64,000 bases of DNA from CAVQUE01 sp046290435 (GCA_046290435.1 JBKAGO010000003.1:1-64000), one strand, 5' to 3'; counted from the stretch's first letter, positions 1 through 10,610 are shown. The notes: generated by a model from the sequence alone, not told the origin. Made by a program: numbers and translations.

Positions 1-930
1 GGGCCGAGCGGTGGAACCGAGCTCGCGTTGGTGCGCGAGGTCGTCGACCTTGACCACGATGCCGTCGAACTCGTAGTCGAGCTCGTGGCGGCGGGCGGTG
101 TACTCGTTGACGTAGGCGACCACGCCCGGCACGCCGTCGGTGACGATGCGGGCGTGGTCGTTGACGGGCAGGCCGAGGTCGGCGAGCCAGTCGAGGGTGG
201 CATGATGCGAACCGAACGTCGGGCCCCCTTCGACCTGGCCCAGCTGGTACGCCCAGAACGAAAGGTTCCGGGTGGCGGTGACGGCCGGGTTCTTCTGGCG
301 GAGCGACCCGGCTGCGGCGTTGCGGGGATTGACGTAGCGACGCTCGCCGGCAGCGTCGGCCCGGCGATTGAGCTCGGCGAAGTCGGACAGGCGCAGGAAG
401 ACCTCGCCACGGACCTCGAGGACCGGGGGCGCGTCGGCGATGAACGACGGGATGGTGGCGATGGTGGCGACGTTGGCGGTGACGTCCTCGCCGGTGCGGC
501 CGTCGCCACGGGTGGCGGCCCGGACGAACCGCCCGTTCTCGTAGCGGATCGACATGGCGAGACCGTCGTACTTGAGCTCGCAGAGCCAGGCCCCGACGTC
601 GGTGTCCTCGCCGAGACGGCGCTGGAGCCGCTCGGCCCACTCGGTGACCTCATCGATGCTGAAGGCGTTGTCGAGCGACATCATCGGCACCGTGTGGACC
701 ACCGGAGCGAACGTCGTCGATGGCGCGCCACCGACGGTGGCGGTGGGCGAGTCGGGCGTGACGAGCTCGGGATGGGCCGCCTCGAGGTCGCGCAGCTCGC
801 GCATGAGGGCGTCCCACTCGGCGTCGGGGATCTCGGGGGCGTCGCGCTCGTAGTAGGCCTCGTTGTGGCGGCGGATGACCGCACGCAGGGCCTCGATGCG
901 CTCGGCAGGGTCGATGCTCACCGGCCGCAC
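1..930 (-). CDS. ligA: NAD-dependent DNA ligase LigA (N-terminal part, cut by window edge)
   Basis: The reverse strand encodes the N-terminal 310 residues of an NAD+-dependent DNA ligase, which seals nicks during replication and repair. It starts with the Ia helical region (NEAYYERDAPEIPDAEWD) and continues into the adenylation domain. The nucleophile motif ELKYDGLAMS places the AMP-accepting lysine near residue 120, followed by VRGEVFL. GTG at 930 is preceded by a GGGGG run 8 nt upstream, and a second in-frame GTG lies at 921; either could be the start. The reading frame is open to base 1, so the OB, zinc-finger, HhH and BRCT domains lie outside the window. It points the same way as mnmA but is separated from it by a plus-strand membrane gene. 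Confidence 0.96.
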   Translation of the reverse strand, partial: MRPVSIDPAERIEALRAVIRRHNEAYYERDAPEIPDAEWDALMRELRDLEAAHPELVTPDSPTATVGGAPSTTFAPVVHTVPMMSLDNAFSIDEVTEWAERLQRRLGEDTDVGAWLCELKYDGLAMSIRYENGRFVRAATRGDGRTGEDVTANVATIATIPSFIADAPPVLEVRGEVFLRLSDFAELNRRADAAGERRYVNPRNAAAGSLRQKNPAVTATRNLSFWAYQLGQVEGGPTFGSHHATLDWLADLGLPVNDHARIVTDGVPGVVAYVNEYTARRHELDYEFDGIVVKVDDLAHQRELGSTARP

Positions 931-1090
931 GATATCGGCCCCCTGTGACGAGGGCCCGGCCCGCGGGGCTCACGGTCGCCACCGCCGGCACCCGGACCGG
1001 CCTCTCGCAGTGTGGTGTCCGCCTCCGAGGGCCCGGCGCACCGCCGCCGGGTTGGCGCCGGGCACGCATTGGGGGCGAACATGTGCGGCC

Positions 1091-1999
1091 ATGGCCAACT
1101 CCGCCGATCCGTCGCTTCCCTCCAGCCCATGGCTGAAGGCTGTGCCGTGGGTGCTCCGGGTCGTGTGGGTGTCGCTGCCGTTCGCCGCCGGTCCGCTGTT
1201 CGCCGGTGCACTCGACGCCACGTCCACGCCTGTGATGCGCACCGCCAGCATCGGGCTGTGGGGGCTGTGGGTCGTCGGTGTCGCCTGCACGGCGGTGCCC
1301 CACCCGATCACGTTGACGGCGTTCCGCATCCTGGCTCCGGCGTCGCTGGCCGGTGCGATATGGGCAGCCGTCGCCGAGGGAGCCTCTGCTGCAGCAGCCT
1401 TCGGCCTCTCGGCCACAGCGGCGGTGACGATGCTGTCGCTGCTGCCCGAGGTGGGAGCCTGGTTCGCCAACGGATCGTCCTACGGCGACGAGCGACGGGT
1501 CCCGCTGCGGCCGCCCGGGCCGCTGCTGCTGGGGCCCCTTCCGATCGCCTGGGCGCTCGTGGTGGCGGGCGTCGTCGCCGGGCCGATGCTGTTGGCAGCC
1601 GAGCAGTGGATCGCCGGTAGCGCCGCGCTCGTCGTCGGGCTCCCGGTCGCCTTCTTCATGGTCCGTGCGCTGCACGCCCTGGCCCGTCGATGGCTGGTCT
1701 TCGTGCCTGCCGGGGTGGTGGTGCACGATCACCTGACGGTGGCCGACCCGGTGTTGTTCAAGCGCAACGCCGTTGCACACCTGGGCCCGGCGCTGGCCGA
1801 CACCGACGCCACGGACCTCACGATGGGTGCGTTGGGTCTGGCGCTCGAGATCGCCGTCGAACGGCCGGTCACGGTGGCCGTGCGTTCGGGTCGGGCGCCG
1901 ACGTCGGAGACCGTCGAGCTCACGGCACTGCTGGTGTCGGTCTCGAGGCCGGGCGATGTGCTGGGCGAGGCCCGCCGCCGCCGCATCGCCGTGGGGTAG
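1091..1999 (+). CDS. conserved hypothetical polytopic membrane protein
   Basis: A 302-residue protein, not recognised as a named family. About six hydrophobic segments are visible (for example WVLRVVWVSLPFAAGPLF, IAWALVVAGVVAGPMLLA, SAALVVGLPVAFFMVRAL). They are followed by a soluble C-terminal half of about 100 residues with a beta-rich look. The start is taken at ATG 1091 because the upstream part of the open frame is arginine-rich and low in hydrophobic residues, as expected of non-coding sequence. The gene is divergent from ligA and ends 8 bp from the convergent mnmA stop codon, so it is probably monocistronic. No signal peptide cleavage site or catalytic motif is evident. Confidence 0.85.
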   Translation: MANSADPSLPSSPWLKAVPWVLRVVWVSLPFAAGPLFAGALDATSTPVMRTASIGLWGLWVVGVACTAVPHPITLTAFRILAPASLAGAIWAAVAEGASAAAAFGLSATAAVTMLSLLPEVGAWFANGSSYGDERRVPLRPPGPLLLGPLPIAWALVVAGVVAGPMLLAAEQWIAGSAALVVGLPVAFFMVRALHALARRWLVFVPAGVVVHDHLTVADPVLFKRNAVAHLGPALADTDATDLTMGALGLALEIAVERPVTVAVRSGRAPTSETVELTALLVSVSRPGDVLGEARRRRIAVG

Positions 2000-2007
2000 A
2001 GAAACCT

Positions 2008-3075
2008 TCAGGCGGCGGTGGCGCTGCCGACCACGACGTCGTCGATGTAGAACACCAGGGCCTGGCCCGGGGCCACCCTGCGGTGGGGCTCGACCCACTC
2101 GACACGATGGACACCGTCGTCGTCGAGCGTCACCCGGCCGGCTGCGGTGACGCCGTGTGCGCTGGTCTGGACCTGCACCGCGCCCGGCTCGGGGACCCCC
2201 GTCCATGCAAGGGCATCGATCGGGCTGGCATCGCAGAACAGCTCCGAGCGCCGCCCGATGGTCACCGTCGCGGTGCCGATGTCGACCGCGACCGCGTACC
2301 GGGGCTCGGCCTCGCCCGACACCCCGAGGCCCTTGCGCTGACCGATCGTCACGAGCTCGACCGCATCGACCGTGCCGGCTTCGACACCGTCGGTGTCGAC
2401 GACACGTCCCGGCGTCAGCGGCAGCCGATCGCCCAGGAACCGCTGGCGCCCACCACCGGTGGCCGTGATGAAACAGACATCCTGGCTGTCGGGCTTGTCG
2501 GCGGTTCGCAACCCCAACTCGGCGGCCAGGCGGCGGACGTCGTCCTTGGTCATCGCCCCCAACGGCAGCTCGACGCGGGCGAGCTGGCCAGGGGTGAGCA
2601 TGTGCAACACATAGGACTGGTCCTTGGCGGCGTCGGCCCCACGAGCGATGCGCCGACCCGCAGGCGTCTCGACGATGCGGGCGTGATGCCCGGTGGCAAC
2701 GCGAGAGAACCCCAGGGCGTCGGCGCGGCGCAACAGCTTGTCGAACTTGAGATGTCGGTTGCACTCGATGCACGGGTTGGGCGTGCGTCCCGCGGCGTGG
2801 GCTGCGACGTAGGGGTCGACCACATGGCGGTCGAAGTCGTCGCCGAAGTTGAACACGTGATGGTCGATACCCAACTGGTCGGCCACCCGGCGGGCGTCGT
2901 CGACATCGGACACCGAACAGCAGCCCGAATCCTGGGCGCCGCCCCACAGCTTCATGGTCACGCCGACGACCTCGTGTCCCTGGTGCGCCAGCAACGCTGC
3001 AGCGACCGAAGAATCGACGCCGCCCGACATCGCCACCAACACCGGGCCCGTCTCGGGATGCCCGTCGGCGGTCAT
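2008..3075 (-). CDS. mnmA: tRNA-specific 2-thiouridylase MnmA
   Basis: A 355-residue protein that thiolates U34 in tRNA Lys, Glu and Gln. The PP-loop ATP site AMSGGVDSSVAAALL lies near the N terminus. The catalytic nucleophile cysteine sits in NPCIECNRHLKF, and the second cysteine that forms the persulfide/disulfide partner is in DVCFITATGG. The C-terminal beta-barrel domain is complete. The ATG overlaps the stop of the upstream cysteine desulfurase gene by ATGA (3072-3075), so the sulfur donor and its user are translationally coupled. Length and motifs are typical of the family. Confidence 0.97.
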   Translation of the reverse strand: MTADGHPETGPVLVAMSGGVDSSVAAALLAHQGHEVVGVTMKLWGGAQDSGCCSVSDVDDARRVADQLGIDHHVFNFGDDFDRHVVDPYVAAHAAGRTPNPCIECNRHLKFDKLLRRADALGFSRVATGHHARIVETPAGRRIARGADAAKDQSYVLHMLTPGQLARVELPLGAMTKDDVRRLAAELGLRTADKPDSQDVCFITATGGGRQRFLGDRLPLTPGRVVDTDGVEAGTVDAVELVTIGQRKGLGVSGEAEPRYAVAVDIGTATVTIGRRSELFCDASPIDALAWTGVPEPGAVQVQTSAHGVTAAGRVTLDDDGVHRVEWVEPHRRVAPGQALVFYIDDVVVGSATAA

Positions 3076-4317
3076 GAGCCCGCGGCCCGGAGGTGGGCGA
3101 CGGCGTCGGGGACGACGGCCAACGCATGGTCGACGTCGGCATCGGTGCTGGCATGGCCGAGCGACAGACGCAGCGACGACCCGGCGAGCGCACGGTCGTA
3201 GCCCATCGCCGCCAGCACGTGGGAGGGATCCTGCGCACCGCTGGCACACGACGACGCCGCCGACGCCATGATCCCCGACTGCTCGAGCAGAAACAGCAGC
3301 GCCTCGCTCTCGACACCCGGGAAACACAGATGCGCGCTGCCCGCGACCTTGCCCGACCGATCCACCCTGCCCTGTCCCGGCTTCTCCACGCGGTGCTGCC
3401 CCGGCGTCTCGACGCGGTGCTGCCCCGGCGTCTCGACGCGGTGCTGCCCCGGCGTCTCGACGCCGGTCTCCACGACGTCGGGGACCACCGCACGGATCCC
3501 GTCCACCAGCCGGTCGCGCAGCGCGCCGACGCGCTCGACGGTTGCCGGGCGCTCGGCGACCGTGGCACCGGCGGCCACGCCCATGGCCACGATGCCGGGG
3601 GTGTTGTGCGTGCCGCTGCGCAGGCCCCGCTCCTGGCCGCCGCCCAGCATCTGCGGCTCGAGCGCCGTGCCGGCGCGCACCGCCAGGGCGCCGACGCCCT
3701 TGGGGCCGCCGAACTTGTGCGCCGCCACCGAGATCAGCTGCGCCGGCGCCGCCATCGACGCGACATCGAGCCAGGGGAACGCCTGCACCGCGTCGGTGTG
3801 CAGCACGGCGCTCGGTGCGAGCTCGGCCATGAGCGCGGCGATCTCGTCCAGCGGCTGCACGACCCCGGTCTCGTTGTTGGCGAGCATGACCGAGACCAGG
3901 CACACGGTCTCGTCGAGCGCGTCGGCCAGGGCCTCGAGATCGAGACGGCCCAGACGGTCGACCGCGACGATGCGCCCACCCAGGTGCTCGACCGGGTGCA
4001 GCACGGCATGGTGCTCGACGGCGCTGCACACCACCGTGCCGCCGGTGGCCGCGGCCACGCCGAACACCGCCAGGTTGTCGGCTTCGGTGCCGCCGGCGCA
4101 GAACACGATCTCGCCGGGCGAACAACCGAGGCCGGCTGCGAGCGTGTCGCGGGCGTCGTCGATGAGGCGGCGAGACGTCCGGGCCAGGCGATGGGCGCCC
4201 GACGGGTTGCCGTAGTCGCTGCCCAGGACGTCGATCATCGCCTCGGCGGCCTCGGGCCGCAGCGGCGTCGAGGCTGCATGATCGAGGTAGACGACAGGAG
4301 CGGCCTGGGAGAGGCAC
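3072..4317 (-). CDS. iscS: cysteine desulfurase (IscS/NifS family) with an inserted octapeptide repeat; start disturbed
   Basis: PLP-dependent enzyme releasing sulfur from cysteine, here probably for MnmA with which it is coupled. The N terminus VVYLDHAASTPLRPEA, the PLP-lysine motif AAHKFGGPKGVGAL and the active-site cysteine loop ASSCASGAQDPSHVL are all present. Two oddities are visible. First, VETPGQHR is repeated three times just before the conserved CFPGVESEALL strand. Second, there is no ATG, GTG or TTG start near VVYLDHAAS in its own frame. The natural start GTG at 4317 (GGAGG 4 nt upstream) is one base out of frame, so a one-base insertion close to 4313-4317 is likely. The frame itself is open upstream to a GTG at 4406 inside the RDD gene, so a real fusion with RDD cannot be excluded. 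Confidence 0.9.
3391..3462 (-). repeat. three perfect 24-bp tandem repeats inside the desulfurase gene
   Basis: Copies at 3391-3414, 3415-3438 and 3439-3462 are identical and code in frame for VETPGQHR. Degenerate half copies flank them on both sides (VEKPGQGR before the glycine-rich strand). Because 24 is divisible by 3, copy-number change would not break the protein. Confidence 0.95.
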
Positions 4318-5328
4318 GGCCCCTCCGAACCCCGAAGCAGGCGGCGGTGGCGGCGGCGGTGGCCCGCCGATCGGTGGCGGCGGCGGTGGCCCACCGATCG
4401 GCGCACTTCCGTAGGGCGGCGGCGGCGCCGCCGGCGGGGGCATCGGATAGGGCGACCCGACCCCGGGCGCCGACACGGGCGGCATCGCAGACATCGGCGG
4501 GGCCAGCGTCGACACCGGGGCCCCGGCCGGGGGCGGCGGCTGCGAGCCGGGGGTCGCGACGACGTAGCGACGTTGGTGGGCCAGCCCGGCTGCGTGCAGG
4601 AACCACTCGGGATGCAGGTCGGCTGGGCGTTCGACGCCGGTCGTGTCGGTGACCGCCTGCGCCAGCCGCCAACCGATCTGGGCTCGAGCCTCCGGTGACA
4701 GCGCCGGGGCTCGTTGCAGGAAGCTGCGCAGCACCCGGTACTGCCCGTCGCTGAGCGGCGAGAGGCTCAGCGCCGCGAGCAGGTGCGGCCGACCGGGCGG
4801 CTCGATCATCACCGCGATCGTCGCGGGCCCGCTCGCGGAGCGCTCGCGTACGACGATCGTTCCCGCCGCCATGTCGCCGAGGCGTTGGTCGCGGGGGCTC
4901 GCCAACACGCTCAGGACGGCGACCGGGCCGAGCGGCGGCGTGAGGAAGTCGACGAACCCGACCATCGCCCGGATGGCCGCGTGACGGAACCGCACCGGCG
5001 CACCCTCGACGGTGACCACTCGGAGTCCCATCGCCGCTTTGCCCGGCGTCCGGCCCCGCATCAACGTCTCGGTGAGCATCCAGTAGCCGAACAGCATGAA
5101 GAAGACCAGCACGAACACGAAGATGATCGACACCACGACGCCGAGATCGAACCTCACGGACAGGACCGGCAGGACACCGAGGGTGACGACGAGGATCCCG
5201 ACCCACAGCACCGCACCGTCGATGAGGCGGGCGAGCATGCGCGATCCCACACCGGCGGTCTCGAACTCGAGGACGACCGCTTCCGGCGTGATGATTCCCG
5301 CCGGGCGACGCGCCATGGCCGTGGGCAT
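4318..5328 (-). CDS. RDD-family membrane protein with proline-rich C-terminal tail; 3' end unresolved
   Basis: The N-terminal half is an RDD domain. It has the conserved ARLIDG arginine/aspartate signature, three hydrophobic segments (GAVLWVGILVVTLGVLPVL, VSIIFVFVLVFFMLFGYWML, FLTPPLGPVAVLSVL) and the RTPGKAAMGLRVV motif. The C-terminal half ends in a proline/glycine tail with runs of six to eight prolines. In the sequence as given, its frame has no stop before it enters the desulfurase gene, and it stays open to 2008 at the end of mnmA. Only the third frame offers a stop, at 4235. I read this as a frameshift in the GC-only tail or at the desulfurase start. Start ATG 5328 (or GTG 5331) follows GGGAG. 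It is divergent from spoIIM, a usual partner in actinobacterial genomes. Confidence 0.8.
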
Positions 5329-5484
5329 CACGTCACGGTAGCTCCCAGGGCAACCGCGACCCGAGCTCCGTGGACGCAGCGACCGAGCTCGGGAGGTGGC
5401 ACCATTGAGCCGTCCGGCCTGCGACCTGCACGCCCTCGTGTTCCTCTGGGCCCTGTTCGCCCCTGCTTCTGACTGGCGCCGTCG

Positions 5485-6479
5485 GTGATCGACCACTTCA
5501 TCGCTCGCAACGAACCCAACTGGCGCCGCCTCGAGGGGCTGAGCCGGCGGGCCCGTCGTCGCCGTCCCGACCTCTCCCCCGACGAGCTCGACGAATTCGT
5601 CCGGCTGTACCAGCAGGCGAGCACGCACCTGGCCTACGCCCGCACCGAGGTGCGGGATCCGGTGCTGACCACCCGCCTCACGCGCCTCGTCGCGGAGGCC
5701 AATGGCGCGTTGTACGGGCGCAGCGGCAAGGCGGCGAAGAGCCTCCGCACGTTCTTCACCATCACGTTCCCGGTTGCGGTGTGGACATCGCGCCGGTTCG
5801 TGGCGGCCTCGGCCGCGCTGTTGTTCGTCCCTGCGCTGGTGATGGGAGCCTGGCTGGCGGTGTCGGACCAGGCGGTCGCGACCATCGGTGACGAGGCCGC
5901 ACGACAGGCCTACGTCACCGAGGACTTCGAGGACTACTACTGTCGGCGGCGGCGGCGCAGTTCTCGTCGCAGGTGCTGATCAACAACATCCAGGTGTCGT
6001 TCATCGCGTTCGCCGCAGGGATCTTCGCCTGCATCGGCACGGCGGCGGTGCTGATCTTCAACGGCGTGAACATCGGCCTGGCAGGCGGGCTGTTCCACAG
6101 CATCGGCGAGCCCGCGAAGTTCTGGGGCCTCATCCTGCCCCACGGCCTGCTCGAGCTCAGCGCAGTGGTCGTGGCGGGCGCCGCCGGCCTGCGCATGGGC
6201 TGGTCGATCATCGCGCCCGGCGACCGGACGAGGATGGCCGCCCTGGCCGACGAGGGTCGCCGTTCGGTGGTCATCGCGCTCGGGCTGGTTTTGGCATTCG
6301 TGGTGGCCGGACTGATCGAGGGTTTCGTGACCCCGAGCGGCCTGCCCACGGCGCTGCGCATCGCCATCGGCGCCCTGGCGCTCGCTGTCCCCGTCGTCGC
6401 CGTCGTGACCCGCGGCCGCGCCGGCGCCGCAGCAGGCTGGACCGGCCAACTCGGCGAACGCGAGCCTGTCAGACCCTGA
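5485..6479 (+). CDS. SpoIIM family (stage II sporulation protein M-like) membrane protein, frameshifted
   Basis: Two adjacent frames together give one SpoIIM-like protein of about 331 residues. Frame one (5485-about 5940) carries the N-terminal cytoplasmic helices (MIDHFIARNEPNWRRLEGL), the first membrane segment and DEAARQAYVTEDFEDYY. The protein then continues in another frame as SAAAAQFSSQVLINNIQ, with the characteristic NNIQVSFIAFAAGI, GVNIGLAGGLF, FWGLILPHGLLEL and later membrane helices. The break lies at 5940-5950, at TACTACTGTCGGCGGCGG, and needs one added or two removed bases. Function in non-sporulating actinobacteria is unknown; it consistently accompanies RDD, DUF58 and MoxR genes. 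The GTG start has no clear Shine-Dalgarno. Confidence 0.85.
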
Positions 6480-6514
6480 CGGAGACCTGCCGTGCCGCGG
6501 CGACCGGGCGGCAC

Positions 6515-7112
6515 CCGAGACGGCCGACGCACCCCGGCGGGTCACTTGGGCACCCCCTCGGCCGTCTCGGCGAGACGCCGCTGCTGCGCAGCACGCCGAC
6601 ACCAGCCGGCGACGTGCATCCCGGACCCCGTGAAACCGAGCATCAGGGATCGGCGCTCGACACGAGCCGGCGCAGAACACCACCCCACAGGCAGACCAGC
6701 CCGGGCGGCACCCGGCGGCGCTCCCCCCCGAGACGGCAGACGCACCCCCGGCGGTCTTTGGCACCCCTGGGCCGTCTCGGGAGCGCGCCGCTGCGCAGCC
6801 CGCCGACACCCGCCGGCACGTTCCCGGACCGGGATGCACGTCCACGGAAGGATCCCGCAGACGCCGGAGACGAGCCGGCGCAGAAACACCGACCCCACAG
6901 GCAGACAGCCCGCGGCACCGCCGGGGCTGCAGCACCCGCGACGGCAGAGCACCCGGCGGGTATTGAAACCCTCGGCCGTCTCGGCGAGACGCCGCTGCTG
7001 CGCAGCACGCCGACACCAGCCGGCGACGTGCATCCCGGACCGGAGATGCGACGTCCACCGGCGAAGGATCCCGACGCGAGCCCGCCGGAGACGAGCCGGC
7101 GCAGAAACACCG
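6515..7112. repeat. three imperfect ~210-bp tandem repeats with nested hairpins, in a 647-bp gap
   Basis: The gap between spoIIM and the DUF58 gene has no convincing gene. It holds three diverged copies starting near 6515, 6728 and 6936 (periods about 213 and 208 bp). Copy one contains a perfect 13-bp inverted repeat, CCGAGACGGCCGA (6515-6527) with TCGGCCGTCTCGG (6558-6570). A competing small hairpin CGTCTC-GGC-GAGACG follows, then the palindrome TGCTGCGCAGCA. All copies end with GAGCCGGCGCAGAA. The reading frames across the region are arginine/proline-rich and look non-coding. Confidence 0.85.
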
Positions 7113-7126
7113 AGCCGGCCCAGCAA

Positions 7127-8434
7127 CTACAGCTTCCCGGTGGCCTTGATTCCCAGGTAGACGTCGGCGAGGCGGCCTGCCACCGTGCCCGCGGGTTCGT
7201 CGATGACGGTCACGCCCATCGCCTCGAGGCGGACGGCGGCGCGGCGGCGGTCGGCGAGGGTGGCCAGCGCGCCGGCCTGGCGGTAGACCTCCTCGGCATC
7301 GACGGGCACGTCGGCGATCCAGCGGGCGACCTCGGGGTCCTGGACCGCAACGACCACGACCACGTGGTGGGCCACCAGCAGCGGCAGCGCCGGCAGCAGG
7401 CTCTCGCCCACGGCCTGTTCGACGAGGTCGGTGAACAGCACCAGCAGGCTGCGCCGCTTGAACCGGGCCAGGGTCTCGCGGAACGCCCCCCGGTAGTCGG
7501 ACTCGTCGAGCGACGGCTCGAGATCGAACAGGGCCTCGGTGACGGTCCCGAGCTGCGCCCGTCCAGCGGCCGGCGGTACCACCGCACGCACCTGGCGATC
7601 GAAGGCCACGAGCCCCACCCGGTCGCCCAGGTGCCCGGCGACGGCGGTCAGCATCATCGCCGCGTCCATGGCGTGTTCGACGCGGGGGACGTCGTCGACG
7701 CGTCCGGCGCTGACCCGGCCGTTGTCGACCAGCATCAGCACCACCTGGTTGCGTTCGGCGCGGTAGGTGCGCACGATCGGCCGTCCGGCCCGCGCGGTGG
7801 CGGCCCAGTCGATGCGGCGGAACTCGTCGTCGGGCTGGTAGTCGCGCAGCTGGTCGAAGTCGGTGCCGCCGCCACGGCCCCTGGTGGAGCGCAGGCCGAC
7901 GTCGAGGATGCGGCTCTTGGAGATCCGCAGCTCGGCTTCCTCACGCGAACGGAACGGCGGGTTGACCCGCAGGAGCGCGTCGTCACGGCGGCTGCCCTGG
8001 CGGGCGCCGAGCCGCAGCGGTCCCGCCACCCGCACCACCATCTCGCCGATGCCGAACGCGCCCCGGCGGCTCGGCTGCAGCTCGGTGGTGACCTCGGCGC
8101 GGGCACCGGCGGGAACGTCGACCCGGAAACGCCGCTGGTCGGCGCCGAGCGACGGCGCCAGCTCGTCGGCGACCCACAGCGTCAGCCGGCGCGGGTGGGG
8201 ATGGTGGACGATCCACTCGAGGCGGCCCCGCTGCCCGACGGTCAGCACCGAGGGCGCGACGCGGGTGACCACGATCGATCCCGGCGAAGGCGCCAGCACG
8301 ACGTCGAGCACGAACAACGCCGCCACGATGGCGTTCGCCACGATCGCGGTCGTCAGCAGCGACCACGGCGACACCAGCCCGACGAGGGTGACGGCGACGG
8401 CGACGAAAGCCAGGCGGGGCAGGGGGACGGGCAC
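7127..8434 (-). CDS. DUF58 domain-containing protein
   Basis: A 435-residue protein with two N-terminal membrane helices (residues about 8-45), a beta-rich middle and a C-terminal von Willebrand A-like region. The DUF58 hallmark lies at residues about 191-210: TDFDQLRDYQPDDEFRRIDW. It is followed by VLMLVDNGRVSAG, resembling the MIDAS-type D-x-S-x-S strand but with asparagine and glycine changes. DUF58 proteins act with MoxR ATPases, probably as the substrate or adaptor partner in envelope-related complexes. The GTG start at 8434 lies 8 nt after the moxR stop. It is the last gene of the minus-strand envelope operon. Confidence 0.93.
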   Translation of the reverse strand: MPVPLPRLAFVAVAVTLVGLVSPWSLLTTAIVANAIVAALFVLDVVLAPSPGSIVVTRVAPSVLTVGQRGRLEWIVHHPHPRRLTLWVADELAPSLGADQRRFRVDVPAGARAEVTTELQPSRRGAFGIGEMVVRVAGPLRLGARQGSRRDDALLRVNPPFRSREEAELRISKSRILDVGLRSTRGRGGGTDFDQLRDYQPDDEFRRIDWAATARAGRPIVRTYRAERNQVVLMLVDNGRVSAGRVDDVPRVEHAMDAAMMLTAVAGHLGDRVGLVAFDRQVRAVVPPAAGRAQLGTVTEALFDLEPSLDESDYRGAFRETLARFKRRSLLVLFTDLVEQAVGESLLPALPLLVAHHVVVVVAVQDPEVARWIADVPVDAEEVYRQAGALATLADRRRAAVRLEAMGVTVIDEPAGTVAGRLADVYLGIKATGKL

Positions 8435-8442
8435 GGATCGGC

Positions 8443-9410
<968 letters not shown>

Positions 9411-9414
<4 letters not shown>

Positions 9415-10610
9415 GGGTCGCTCCTGGGTTCGGTCGAAGAGGGGCCGCCGGCGGGACCGGTTCGGTCTGTGGTCGATGCCTGTCCGATGCCGCCCGATGC
9501 CGCATCGGATCCGACGCTGCGGGGCCGGCGCGGGTCGCGGACACGGGTGGGGTCGACACGCGCCGTCAGGTCGGCGAGCCCGACGGCGACGGCGAGCAGG
9601 TCGGCATCGGTCGCGACAGGCCGCCGAGCGAGCAGCCCTTCGACGTCGTCGAGGGCGACGCCGGTGCGTTCGGCCGTGCGGGTCGCCACGACCACGAGGT
9701 CGGTGTCGGCGGCGATGCCGAGGGCTCGTGCGAGGGTTCGTCGGGTGTCGGCACGGAGTTCGGTTGCGGCTGCGGCCGGGTTCCGGAGCCCGGCGAGGAG
9801 CCGTCCACGTGCGGCGGCGAGCTCGGATCCGGCGATCTCGACCGGCACCGGTTCGGCGACGGGACGGCCGATGCGGCGTGCCTTCCAGAGCGCGACCACC
9901 GCGAAGCCGACCGCGAGCTGGATCAACAGGAGCCAGACGGGGTCGCCGACGAGGTCCTCGAGGTTCTCGCCGGCGGCGACGGCCAGGCGCGGCTCGAGGA
10001 AGGCGACGCTGGTGCCCCGTTGCGGGGCGAGCAGGGCGACGGCGAGTGCAGCGTTGTCGGCGGCTGCGAGGTTTTCGTTGAGCAGCGGTCCGGGGCCGCC
10101 GATGGAGACGATGACGCCGTCGCCCAACGTGGCGATGATGACGCCGCCGCCGAAGCAGCGGGTGTCACGCGTCTCCCTTTCGGCGTAGGCGCTCTCGAAC
10201 CCGGTGATCCGGTTGATGCCCGCGAGCGCCGGCTCCGGGCACGCCCCGACGCCGTCACCCGATCCGGCGAGTCCGAGTCCGGGCGCCGGGGTGATGGGCG
10301 AGGCCAGGTCGGCGATGACCAGCCTGCCGCCCCGGCGCACCCAGTCGGTGAGTTCGTTGCGGCCGGCGACGCCGTAGGTGTCGGCCAACAGCACGGCGAC
10401 CTCGGCGTCGTCGCCCGGGAGCTCGAGGCCGATCTCGACATCGGCGCCGGCACGTTCGGCGACCTCGACCAGCGCACGGGCCCCGTCGGGGCTGACGCTT
10501 CGGGGGTCGAGGGGTTCGCGGTTGATGTCGCCGGTGACTGCCACGGCGACCACGACGAGGGCGACCACGAGGCCGCCCCAGAACACCAGCGTGGTGACCC
10601 GAGAGCTCAT
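9411..10610 (-). CDS. DUF4350 domain-containing membrane protein
   Basis: A 399-residue protein. A membrane helix near the N terminus (LVFWGGLVVALVVVAVAV) leads to an extracytoplasmic DUF4350 domain of the ThuA/glutamine-amidotransferase-like fold (VLLADTYGVAGRNELTDWV, GGRLVIADLASP). A second helix (PVWLLLIQLAVGFAVVALW) and a cytoplasmic tail follow. This arrangement is usual for DUF4350 proteins beside MoxR and DUF58. ATG 10610 is preferred; an in-frame start at 10643 would add 11 residues. About 100 bp separate it from the DUF4129 gene stop. Confidence 0.88.

Noticed and set aside
650..3568. Long minus-strand frame of 972 codons
   Set aside because: It is out of frame with ligA, mnmA and the desulfurase and is arginine-rich, a typical shadow in GC-rich DNA.
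2008..5628. A continuous 1206-residue minus-strand frame joining RDD and MnmA
   Set aside because: The middle 400 codons are the desulfurase gene read out of frame and show no protein-like composition; stops are rare by chance in this GC content. A frameshift near 4315 explains it better.
6492..7160. Coding frames across the 210-bp repeats
   Set aside because: Arg/Pro/Ala-rich translations with no conserved motifs, open in several frames on both strands, as expected of non-coding GC-rich repeats.
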